Source: Planctomycetaceae bacterium
GTDB lineage: Bacteria; Planctomycetota; Planctomycetia; Pirellulales; Pirellulaceae
Length of the DNA stretch: 64,000 nucleotides
Direction of reading: 5' to 3'
NCBI GenBank assembly: GCA_002724245.1
Contig: PBOG01000064.1
Location: 16,126 to 80,125, forward strand
Of this stretch, positions 8,097-16,875 are shown one piece after another. Position numbers and translations under genes: made by a program. The notes under the pieces are model-generated. The model had not been told where the DNA came from. It did no database searches and was given only the letters and a program-made list of their open reading frames with translations. Position 1 is the first letter of the stretch; each line of letters begins with the position of its first letter.

Positions 8097-10598
8097 ATGC
8101 GTTTATGCAAACCATGCTCCAGGATCGGTCCAGGTGCACTGCAACGGTTACCGTCACTCGACAAAACTGCGACCATCAGCAGCGACGCACCTCGCATTGT
8201 AATCCTGTTCATCACCCTGACGTTCGCGCAGGTCAACTCGCTCTGCGCTGCCGACGGAATCGCCCTTTTCCCTGGTACAATCAAGCTATCCACGCCACGT
8301 GCACACCAACAACTTGTGGTCGAACAGACGGTCGACGGGAAGTATGTGGGACAGGCTTCCGGGGAGATTGAGTGGATCAGTCACAATCCTGAAATCGTCA
8401 CCATTGAGAACCAACGCGCGGTTCCACAGTCCAATGGACGTACTCAAATTGAGGCCCGCTGGCAGGGCCATGCGGCGACTGCTGAAGTGATCATTGAGGG
8501 ACAAGAACAGACGTTTGTCTGGAATTTTCGCAATCATGTCGAGTCGGTTCTATCCAAGACTGGCTGTAACTCGGGAGCTTGCCACGGCGCCCGAGCTGGA
8601 CAAAAGGGATTCCGCCTGACGCTTTTCGGGTTCAACCTGGAAGCCGATTATGCGTATCTTACCCGTCAGGCCCGCGGCCGTCGCATTATTCCGGAAGACC
8701 CCGGCCGCAGCTTGATTCTCACCAAGCCAACAGGCCTGATCCCACACAAGGGCGGCATCCGGTTCGAAGTGGATTCGGCTGAATACCAGGTACTTGCAGA
8801 ATGGATCGCAGCTGGAAGTCCGGGACCGGCGGACGACGATCCAGTGATCGAGAGGCTGGAAGTCCTGCCTGCCGCATCACGGCAAAAGGCGGGCAGCACC
8901 CAACAACTCGTGGTACTCGCACATTTTAATGACGGGCATGTGGAAGACGTCACCAGGTGGGCGAAATACACCTCGGTCAATAGCAGTGTCGCCACGGTTG
9001 GTACACACGGCCAGGTTTCGGTTCACGGGTCGGGAGAAGGCGCTATCAAGGTCTGGTATCTCAACTTGAATGATATGGCCTTTGTCAGTGTGCCCTACGA
9101 AAACCAGACCCCGGCACAACAGTTCGCAGATGCCGCGAGTTCCAACTTTATCGATACGCTGATCACAGACAAACTGGCCAGCCTTCAACTGCCCCCCTCG
9201 CCTCCATGCCGCGACGAAGTTTTTATTCGGCGCGTCTTTCTGGATACCATTGGCACACTGCCGACGATCGACGAGACCCGTCAGTTCCTGGCAGATGACC
9301 ACCCCGCCAAACGGGATGCCTTGATCGACGCCCTACTGGCACGACCTGAATTTGTCGATTACTGGGCATATCGCTGGTCTGACTTACTACTGGTCAACAG
9401 CGAAAAACTCGATGCGGCTAGTGTAAAGTCCTACTACGGCTGGATCCGTGAGCGCGTCGCCGAAGATACGCCCTGGGATCAGATGGTGTCACAAGTCATC
9501 ACTGCCACGGGGAGTACGAAAGAATACGGCGCAGCCAATTTCTATACGCTGCATCAAAGCCCTGAAGAAATCGCTGAAACGGTATCCCAGGCCTTTATGG
9601 GCCTGTCGATCCAGTGCGCCAAGTGCCACAACCATCCTTTGGAAAAATGGACCAATGACCAGTACTACGGTTTCGCCAACATGTTTGCGCGGGTTCGTGC
9701 CAAGGGCAATCCCCGTGTTGTCTTTGCGGACACACGGGGTGAGTTGATCCAGCCGGCGACTGGCCGCGCCCAACCACCACGGCCCCTGGATGCCCCAGCG
9801 GTTCCGTTTAGTAACACCCAAGACCGGCGGATCCCGCTTGGGGCGTGGTTAACGGCCGCCGACAACCCCTATTTCAGTCGCTCCATCAGCAACCGCATCT
9901 GGGCCAATTTTTTTGGTGTTGGGCTGGTAGAGCCGATTGACGACATGCGGATAACCAATCCGGCCAGCAACGAACGCCTGCTCCAAGCGGTTTCCGATTT
10001 CCTGGTGTCACGCAACTTTCGTCTCAAAGAACTGATACGGACGATGGTGCAGTCGGCGGCCTATCAACGTAGTAGCCAGGCAAGCAAAGAAAATGCCGCC
10101 GACCAGCGTTTTTACTCACGTTATTATCCCCGCCGCATGAAAGCTGAGGTGCTATTGGACGCGCTTTCGCAAGTGACACAGGTCCCCACCGCGTTCAAGG
10201 ATCATCCACGCGGTTTCCGCGCTTTGCAGCTGCCAGATTCAAACATCAACTCTTACTTCCTGACCACATTTGGCCGCCCTGAACGTGTAATCACCTGTGA
10301 ATGCGAACGCAGCGATGAACCAAGTATCACCCAGGTTTTCCATCTCTACAACGGCGACACCGTCAACGGAAAATTACAGGCCGCGGACAGTATCGTCGGT
10401 CAAATTGGCTCTGACGTACCCGACACGATGCCAATTGAACAAGCCTATCTCGCCGCACTGTCACGCACTCCTTCGGAATCCGAGGCAAAGAAACTTTTAG
10501 AGGTGTTTCAAGCAACGCCTGCGGCAGACCGCAGGTTACTCATTGAAGACCTTTACTGGAGTATTCTTAGTAGTCGCGAGTTCCTGTTCAACCACTAA
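8097..10598 (+). CDS. PSCyt2/PSD1 (DUF1549-DUF1553) secreted protein with Ig-like domain and two heme-type cysteine motifs
   Basis: An 833-residue exported protein. The hydrophobic signal core lies at 33-50, after an unusually long N-region; no later Met is available. Order of parts: N-terminal beta domain resembling Big_2/Ig-like (about 55-135); CNSGACH (157-163), a CxxxxCH motif typical of this family; a second beta domain (about 230-330); a PSCyt2 region starting near FIDTLITDKL; IQCAKCHNHP with a canonical CxxCH (507-511); and a PSD1 region with NRIWANFFGVGLVEP, then RMKAEVLLDALSQVT. These proteins are restricted largely to Planctomycetes and relatives and are assumed to bind heme in the periplasm; their reaction is not known. 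The preceding DUF1501 gene is its usual genomic partner. Confidence 0.9.
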   Translation: MRLCKPCSRIGPGALQRLPSLDKTATISSDAPRIVILFITLTFAQVNSLCAADGIALFPGTIKLSTPRAHQQLVVEQTVDGKYVGQASGEIEWISHNPEIVTIENQRAVPQSNGRTQIEARWQGHAATAEVIIEGQEQTFVWNFRNHVESVLSKTGCNSGACHGARAGQKGFRLTLFGFNLEADYAYLTRQARGRRIIPEDPGRSLILTKPTGLIPHKGGIRFEVDSAEYQVLAEWIAAGSPGPADDDPVIERLEVLPAASRQKAGSTQQLVVLAHFNDGHVEDVTRWAKYTSVNSSVATVGTHGQVSVHGSGEGAIKVWYLNLNDMAFVSVPYENQTPAQQFADAASSNFIDTLITDKLASLQLPPSPPCRDEVFIRRVFLDTIGTLPTIDETRQFLADDHPAKRDALIDALLARPEFVDYWAYRWSDLLLVNSEKLDAASVKSYYGWIRERVAEDTPWDQMVSQVITATGSTKEYGAANFYTLHQSPEEIAETVSQAFMGLSIQCAKCHNHPLEKWTNDQYYGFANMFARVRAKGNPRVVFADTRGELIQPATGRAQPPRPLDAPAVPFSNTQDRRIPLGAWLTAADNPYFSRSISNRIWANFFGVGLVEPIDDMRITNPASNERLLQAVSDFLVSRNFRLKELIRTMVQSAAYQRSSQASKENAADQRFYSRYYPRRMKAEVLLDALSQVTQVPTAFKDHPRGFRALQLPDSNINSYFLTTFGRPERVITCECERSDEPSITQVFHLYNGDTVNGKLQAADSIVGQIGSDVPDTMPIEQAYLAALSRTPSESEAKKLLEVFQATPAADRRLLIEDLYWSILSSREFLFNH

Positions 10599-10700
10599 AA
10601 CCCACGAACTTGCCTGCCCATGTGGCAACACACATCCATGACAACAACCAGGCTACGGTACTCGATGTTCTCCACTTTTCTGGCTCAAGGCGCTCATCGA

Positions 10701-13700
10701 ATGACACCTCTTCTCGCACTTCGAAACCTTCTCTTGCTGGCTCTGCTCACCCCCTTACTGGCATTGCTGGAACCCACCCCCACGCGCGCCGAGGAGCCAA
10801 CGACCGGCGAGCAGGCGTTTGCACCCGTTATGCAGGTTCTGAAGAGGTACTGCGTCGGTTGCCATAACGCGGACGAGGCCGGAGGAGGCCTGCGACTCGA
10901 CAGTTACAGCGCGCTACTCAAAGGCAGCACACGCGGTTCGGTGATTACGCCGACACGTGGTGACCTCAGTCGGCTAATCCGCGTTGTCTCAGGCCAGGCA
11001 AAGCCAGCGATGCCGCCAGCCGACGAACCACAACCAACCGCAGCGGAAATCGCTTTGTTGACGACCTGGATTGACCTCGGAGCCAAAGGCCCGAGCGGAG
11101 ATTACGATCCCACACGTCTGATTACTCCACGTATCGAGTTGACGAATCCAGCACGAGCGCCGGTCAGTGCAGTCGCGCTAGCACCGGATGACGCTGAAGT
11201 TGCCATTGCCCGCTATGGCGCCGTCTCTCTGGGCCCACTGGAATTGTCTGAACCAAGACGTCAGCTTGCGGGTCCGCGCGGCAATGTAAACGACCTTGTG
11301 TACTCCGCTGACGGCAACCTCCTGGTAGCAGCCTCGGGAGAGCCCGGCTTGTTCGGTGAAGCGAGGTTGTGGGAACGCCAGAGCGGCCGTGAACTGCGGG
11401 TCTTTCAGGGACATCGAGACAGTATTTACGCCTGTGCCTTGAATACCAGTGGAACTTTGCTGGCAACGGGCGGTTATGATCGCCAGATCAAGCTTTGGGA
11501 CGTCGAAAGTGGCCAGACACGCTTTACCCTGTCCGGCCACAACGGAGCCGTGTTTGACCTGGCTTTTCGTCCCGACGGCAAAGTACTGGCTAGTGCCAGC
11601 GCTGATCGCACCGTCAAGCTGTGGGATGTCACCACTGGAGAACGTCTCGACACTCTCAAACAATCTACCAAGGAACTCTACACGCTGGCCTTTGCACCCA
11701 ACGGCAACCACCTGGCAGCCGGCGGCGTCGACAACCGCATTCGCTTATGGCAAGTCAGTCCTTCGGCACAAGAGGGCACCAACCCACTTCTTTACTCCGT
11801 CTTTGCCCACCAGGCAGCCATCCTGCGCATCGCCTACGCCCCACACGGCAAGACCCTGGTATCCGCTGGAGAAGATCACACTCTCAAACTCTGGGAGATG
11901 GAAAGCCTGACGTTGAATCGGCAGCTCGAAAAACAGCCCGACTGGGTTTCGGCACTCGCCGTGGCCCGTGACAACCAGACATTGCTGGTGGGACGCCTGG
12001 ATGGAAGTGTCGGCAAGTACTCACTGAAAGCCCGTGGGAACCAGGACGGGGCCGGCCACGATGTTCTCCCGGAAGTTCCCGATCCCGTCGACTACGGCGC
12101 CCAGCCGCCGCTCGAAAAACTTGAGAGAACGGCTGAGTCCGAACCCAACAATATGCCCGGCAACGCCACAAGTCTTGCCGTCCCAGGGGTAGCTACTGGA
12201 GAGCTTCAAGCTGATCTTGAACAAACCCCCGACGTCGATCTGTTCCGGTTTCAAGCCCGCCGTGGTGATCAATGGATTATCGAAACGAACGCAGCTCGGG
12301 CCAAATCTCAACTCGATTCCAAGATCGTCATTCTGGATGCCAATGGGAAGCCTGTCCCACGTGTCCTGCTGCGCGCCGTCCGTGACTCGCAGGTTACTTT
12401 CCGCCCCGTCGGTTCCGATGACATCCAGGCCCGGCTGGTCAACTGGGAAGAGATGGAAATCAACGAGTATCTGTATCTCAACGGTGAAGTCACGAAGCTG
12501 TTTCTGAAGCCTCGAGGGCCAGACTCGGGCTACCAGTTTTATCCCGGTGCCGGAGCCCGTACTGGGTTCTTTGACACCAGCGGCCGGGCCCAACCACTGG
12601 GCCAACCGTGTTACATCGTGGTTCCCTATCCCGTCGGCACTGAACTTCCCGACAACGGCTTGCCTACGTTCGTGCTGAATTATGAAAACGACGACGCCAG
12701 CTCACGCAAGCTCGGCAGTGATTCGCGACTCACCTTTGTGGCTCCCGCCGATGGCGAGTATCTGATTCAAATCAATGATGTCCGGAACTTCGGCGGCAAA
12801 CAATTCTCTTACGAGCTCATTGTGCGACGGCCCCAGCCCGACTTCACGATCAATCTGGGCGGTACCAATCCGACCGTCAATGCCGGTAGTGGCAAGGAAT
12901 TCACTCTCGAACTGACACGCATCGACAATTTTGATGGACCTGTCCGAATTGACATATCTGGTATTCCTGCCGGTTTTGCGGTCAGCACTCCGATCTGGAT
13001 CGAAGCCGGCCAACGCATGGCCAAGGGAGTCATCTATTCGCTCCCCCACGCTCCCCGAACAACCAAGGAGAACTGGTCCCAGACAAAAGTCACCGCCACC
13101 GCGGAGATATTCGGAAAGCCACGAAAACATGAAGTCGGTGGGCTGGGCACCATCAAACTGGCAGGTCGACCCAAACTAGTAACTCACCTTCGCACCCAAG
13201 GGGACAAAGGCCTGACACCAATCGTCGTGCCATCGCCACCAGAGCGGACTTGGCAACCCCTCGAACCGGGCATCCTTAAAACCAGCTCGGCTGCAACGCT
13301 ATCGCGCCAACCCGGTCAGGCAATCCTGGCAAGCGGCGCCAATCCTGATACCGGTAACTACACCATCGTTTGCTATACCGAGAGTCAAGACATTCGTGCC
13401 ATTCGACTCGATGCCATGGGGCATCCGTCGCTACCCCATAGCGGGCCCGGCCGCGCCGACAAGACTGGTAATTTTGTACTCTCGGAAATCAACGTCACTG
13501 CAGTATCCTTGGCCTCCCCAGAAAAATCACAGATCGGAACGTGGTCGGATGCCAGCGCGGATTACTCCCAAGGTGGATGGGATGTCAGAAATGCCATTGA
13601 TGGCAACGCGAAGACGGGCTGGTCCGTCGGGTCCCACGATGCTGATGCTGGCTACCCGGTGCAACGATCTGGCGACAATCCCGCACATTGGGCCGCCTTT

Positions 13701-14171
13701 GAACTGTCTGAACCGCTGGGTTTCGAAGGCGGCACGATGCTGGTAATTACACTTCAACAGGGTGTGGTTCAAAAGCAGCACAACCTGGGACATTTCCGAT
13801 TGAGCTATACAGCCACACCCAAACCGCCAGTGGCAATTGCTTTCCCCGAAATACCGGAGGTCGTCATTGCCCCTGGATCCATGGCCCAATGTGAATTACG
13901 AATCGAACGAAATGGCTTTGAGCAACGAGTCCAGTTCGATGTCAATAATTTACCACACGGCGTGATTGTGGAAGACATCGGTTTGAATGGCGTCCTGATT
14001 CCAGAGGGGCAAACGGAACGGACAATTTTCTTGCGTGCTGAAAACTGGGTCCCGGAAACGGACCGCCTGTTTCACGCGGTCGCCAAAGTCGAGGGAAACC
14101 TGGTCTCGTTTCCGATGCGACTGCGGGTTCGTCGCGTTCCCGCCGCTCCTCAAGACGCCGCGGCGGAATAA
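10701..14171 (+). CDS. PSCyt1 cytochrome - WD40 propeller - PPC domain fusion, secreted
   Basis: I chose ATG 10701 because a signal peptide follows at once (hydrophobic 5-22, cleavage near TRAEE); an in-frame ATG at 10620 would add 27 residues. Domains of the 1156-residue product: PSCyt1-type cytochrome with CVGCH (51-55) and AMPP as a possible axial Met region; about six WD40 repeats (roughly 195-440), with repeated GHRDSIYACALN-like and IKLWDVESG-like blades; a PPC-like beta domain around 475-680 (ESEPNN...DVDLFRF); further beta-sandwich domains to the end. Such cytochrome-propeller fusions are a planctomycete speciality with unproven function; electron transfer at a protein or glycan scaffold is an inference. 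Third gene of the trio, about 100 bases after the PSCyt2 gene. Confidence 0.85.
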   Translation: MTPLLALRNLLLLALLTPLLALLEPTPTRAEEPTTGEQAFAPVMQVLKRYCVGCHNADEAGGGLRLDSYSALLKGSTRGSVITPTRGDLSRLIRVVSGQAKPAMPPADEPQPTAAEIALLTTWIDLGAKGPSGDYDPTRLITPRIELTNPARAPVSAVALAPDDAEVAIARYGAVSLGPLELSEPRRQLAGPRGNVNDLVYSADGNLLVAASGEPGLFGEARLWERQSGRELRVFQGHRDSIYACALNTSGTLLATGGYDRQIKLWDVESGQTRFTLSGHNGAVFDLAFRPDGKVLASASADRTVKLWDVTTGERLDTLKQSTKELYTLAFAPNGNHLAAGGVDNRIRLWQVSPSAQEGTNPLLYSVFAHQAAILRIAYAPHGKTLVSAGEDHTLKLWEMESLTLNRQLEKQPDWVSALAVARDNQTLLVGRLDGSVGKYSLKARGNQDGAGHDVLPEVPDPVDYGAQPPLEKLERTAESEPNNMPGNATSLAVPGVATGELQADLEQTPDVDLFRFQARRGDQWIIETNAARAKSQLDSKIVILDANGKPVPRVLLRAVRDSQVTFRPVGSDDIQARLVNWEEMEINEYLYLNGEVTKLFLKPRGPDSGYQFYPGAGARTGFFDTSGRAQPLGQPCYIVVPYPVGTELPDNGLPTFVLNYENDDASSRKLGSDSRLTFVAPADGEYLIQINDVRNFGGKQFSYELIVRRPQPDFTINLGGTNPTVNAGSGKEFTLELTRIDNFDGPVRIDISGIPAGFAVSTPIWIEAGQRMAKGVIYSLPHAPRTTKENWSQTKVTATAEIFGKPRKHEVGGLGTIKLAGRPKLVTHLRTQGDKGLTPIVVPSPPERTWQPLEPGILKTSSAATLSRQPGQAILASGANPDTGNYTIVCYTESQDIRAIRLDAMGHPSLPHSGPGRADKTGNFVLSEINVTAVSLASPEKSQIGTWSDASADYSQGGWDVRNAIDGNAKTGWSVGSHDADAGYPVQRSGDNPAHWAAFELSEPLGFEGGTMLVITLQQGVVQKQHNLGHFRLSYTATPKPPVAIAFPEIPEVVIAPGSMAQCELRIERNGFEQRVQFDVNNLPHGVIVEDIGLNGVLIPEGQTERTIFLRAENWVPETDRLFHAVAKVEGNLVSFPMRLRVRRVPAAPQDAAAE

Positions 14172-14230
14172 CGCTCAAGAGACCTGGCAACGCGGCCCTG
14201 ATTCTGTGGAACACCGCTCTGGCACAACCA

Positions 14231-15103
14231 TTAGCCGCTGAATCGCAGTTCCAGCCAATTGAGAACGGTCTCGATCAGCACCGGCGCTTGACCTGTATAA
14301 AAGTGGTCAGCGCCCGGAATAACTTGCAGATCCCGTCCCGTGTCCTCCGTCGATCGGATTGCCTCTGGCATACCAGCAAAGGCGATTCCGCCTTGTTCAA
14401 CTTCGGATTGCCCGAACACATACAGAGATGGGCACTTTATACGATCGACAAATTCGAGCACATTGTACCGCTCCGCGGGACCGTATTTGTCAACATAGCA
14501 TGCTGCGGACATTAAGGTCGGAAACGGAAATCGTGACAAGAACAACTCATCGGGCCGGCCGGCCGCGACCAATGACTCAGCCTCCCCTAGCGATTGCGAA
14601 AATCTCCCACTGTCTGCTGACTCGCGAAACGCAGCACAGGAAAGTCGCGGAGGCGAAACTGGAATCACGCAGGCAACTTGGGGAGGTGGCTGATGGGCCA
14701 TTGCGTAACAAGCCTTGACTGCTCCTAAACTGTGGCCCAGGACTCCGATTGTCCGGTGCCCTCGTGTTACTAAAAACTCTACCCATCCCGCAATATCCAG
14801 ACACGCATCAGCGACAATTTCATAGGCGGCGCCCACGCGTTTCACGCCATCTCCACAACGGGCGGTGCTTACCGTGTCATGTCCCCTTGTATTGACGCGC
14901 AACGCCGAAATCCCCATCTGTACCAATGCTCCCGCAAGCGATTCCATCAACATCGACCCATAGAAATTGCTGCCCACTCCGTGCAGCAGGATCATCGCAT
15001 CGAGCTGCCGCGGCGAACCGCTATCTACCACGACGGTTTGCAGCGCACCCTCGAGCCGCACCAGGTCTTCCGTCGTAGCCCGCACCAATTCCACCTGACT
15101 CAT
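14231..15103 (-). CDS. Alpha/beta hydrolase
   Basis: A 290-residue cytoplasmic alpha/beta hydrolase. I chose ATG 15103 because GAGGGGG lies 9 bases upstream; a GTG at 15130 would add nine residues. The oxyanion region is LLHGVGSNFYGS (39-50), the nucleophile elbow is GHSLG (Ser125), and the C-terminal ADHFYTG supplies the probable catalytic His. The acid is likely in the SLYVFGQSEVEQG stretch. Family-wide functions include esterases, thioesterases and peptidases; nothing here singles out a substrate. It is divergent from the secreted amidohydrolase gene. Confidence 0.85.
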   Translation of the reverse strand: MSQVELVRATTEDLVRLEGALQTVVVDSGSPRQLDAMILLHGVGSNFYGSMLMESLAGALVQMGISALRVNTRGHDTVSTARCGDGVKRVGAAYEIVADACLDIAGWVEFLVTRGHRTIGVLGHSLGAVKACYAMAHQPPPQVACVIPVSPPRLSCAAFRESADSGRFSQSLGEAESLVAAGRPDELFLSRFPFPTLMSAACYVDKYGPAERYNVLEFVDRIKCPSLYVFGQSEVEQGGIAFAGMPEAIRSTEDTGRDLQVIPGADHFYTGQAPVLIETVLNWLELRFSG

Positions 15104-15266
15104 ACAAGCACACCCCCTCAGAGCATTCACGTCACCGTCTACTCAACGTCATACCGCCGGCAACGATCATAGAACACGCTCCGTAATATCGAAACCGGGC
15201 GGTACTCTTCCGGACTCTCGAAGCTGGACACAGATCAACATCGCTACGCACGCTTTCACACATCGA

Positions 15267-15272
15267 TATAAT
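15267..15272 (+). promoter_or_regulatory. Consensus -10 box upstream of M20 amidohydrolase
   Basis: A perfect TATAAT lies 50 bases before the ATG at 15322. I do not see a convincing -35 at 16-18 bases upstream, so this is a partial promoter call. A GAGG ribosome-binding site sits 6 bases before the start. Confidence 0.35.
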
Positions 15273-15321
15273 CTTTTCACGACAGAAACGATTCCCTGTT
15301 CACATCGATTCGAGGGTCAAC

Positions 15322-16788
15322 ATGAACTTCCTTTCCGTCTCCCGACCGCTGTTCTTGTTTGTTCTGCTCTGGACCGTCCCGCTATTTTCGCAACAGCAGG
15401 ATCCACTTCGTCAATCCCAGCAAACGGCGATTGACGAAATCATCAAACGCAGTGAAGACATTAAAGCAGTCAATCAGGCAATCTGGAATTTTGCCGAAGT
15501 CGGCCTTGAGGAACATCATTCGAGTGGATTACTAGTTGAAAAACTCAAAGCTTCCGGCTTCAGCGTCAAACGCGGCATCTCTGGAATGCCGACTGCGTTC
15601 GTGGCAAGCTATGGTGAAGGTCGACCGATCATCGGCATCCTGGCCGAATACGATGCGTTGCCAGGCATGTCTCAAAAAACGCTCCCACAACGTGAACCCT
15701 TGAAACCCGGAGCTGCCGGCCACGCCTGTGGCCATTCTGGCCTGGGTGCCGGCTCGTTGGGCGCGGTGCTCGGCCTCAAAGCCGCGATGGAAAAACACCA
15801 AATCCAAGGTACTATCCGACTCTACGGGACACCTGCCGAGGAAACCGTCATTGGCAAAGTCTACATGACACTGGATGGCCAGTTTGACGACCTGGACGCC
15901 TGCCTCCACTGGCATCCAAGCTCCAAGAACAGAGCCTGGGCGGGCAGTTCAAAAGCTCTCGTGTCGGCGAAATTCACTTTCGATGGGACGGCAGCCCATG
16001 CCTCAGTCAGTCCTCATAGCGGGCGCAGCGCCTTGGACGCTGTGGAGTTGATGAACATTGGCGCCAATTTCATGCGGGAACACATTAAAGAAGACGCCAG
16101 AATTCACTATGTGATCGTAGATGGTGGGGGAGCGCCCAATGTCGTCCCTCCCAAGGCGACAGTCTGGTACTTCTGTCGCGCCGACGTGCACGCCGACGTC
16201 GAATACAATTTTCGCTGGCTGCAGGACATCGCCAAAGGAGCCGCGCAAATGACACGCACCCGGCTCGCTATCCAAATCGACACGGATTGCCATGAAATCA
16301 TTCCCAATGGCCCCTTATCGGAACTACTAACCGCGAATCTGACAAGGATCGGCGCCCCGACTTTCACCGCGAACGAAATCGCGTTCGCACGACGTCTGCA
16401 GGCCCCGCTCACCGAGCAATTTGGTACCCAGTTTCCTCTCGCCATCGACGATCGAATTCATCGCACTGTGACCAACCCTCCTCCTGGGAAAGGTTCGACC
16501 GATGTCGGGGACATCAGTTGGCGCGTCGCCACCGGAGGGCTCGCAACCACCTGTCTGTGCGCTCAAAGTCCTGGACACAGCTGGCAAAATGTCGCAGCGA
16601 TCGGTTCGTCAATCGGTGAAAAAGGAATTCTCTACGCAGCCAAAACACTCGCCGCAACCGGTCTCGATCTACTTGAACACCCAACCTACTTGAATGCGGC
16701 CAAAGCTGATTGGACAGCTCGCATGGAAGGTCGCAAGTACTTCAGCTTCATTCCCGAGAAACAAGCGGTGCCCAAACAAATCCGTTGA
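15322..16788 (+). CDS. Secreted M20 family amidohydrolase (AbgB-like)
   Basis: A 488-residue zinc amidohydrolase with a signal peptide (hydrophobic 8-22, then SQQQDP). Metal-site signatures are in the usual order: LAEYDALPGM, HACGHSG (134-140), and GTPAEE with the general base Glu173 and metal ligand Glu174. The dimerisation domain lies in the middle (AKFTFDGTAAHAS onwards) and STDVGDISW near the C-terminus is typical of the AbgB/M20D branch. Close relatives cleave p-aminobenzoyl-glutamate or N-acyl/N-aryl amino acids. Most AbgB proteins are cytoplasmic, so export to the periplasm is a notable feature here and suggests scavenging of external amides (inference). Confidence 0.88.
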   Translation: MNFLSVSRPLFLFVLLWTVPLFSQQQDPLRQSQQTAIDEIIKRSEDIKAVNQAIWNFAEVGLEEHHSSGLLVEKLKASGFSVKRGISGMPTAFVASYGEGRPIIGILAEYDALPGMSQKTLPQREPLKPGAAGHACGHSGLGAGSLGAVLGLKAAMEKHQIQGTIRLYGTPAEETVIGKVYMTLDGQFDDLDACLHWHPSSKNRAWAGSSKALVSAKFTFDGTAAHASVSPHSGRSALDAVELMNIGANFMREHIKEDARIHYVIVDGGGAPNVVPPKATVWYFCRADVHADVEYNFRWLQDIAKGAAQMTRTRLAIQIDTDCHEIIPNGPLSELLTANLTRIGAPTFTANEIAFARRLQAPLTEQFGTQFPLAIDDRIHRTVTNPPPGKGSTDVGDISWRVATGGLATTCLCAQSPGHSWQNVAAIGSSIGEKGILYAAKTLAATGLDLLEHPTYLNAAKADWTARMEGRKYFSFIPEKQAVPKQIR

Positions 16789-16875
16789 CCGCCGGGAACC
16801 CCATGCGATAGGCTTAAGTTGCATCAGCAGTCTGGCTTACCCTGCCTGAACCAACTTTAATTTACCGCCACTCCT

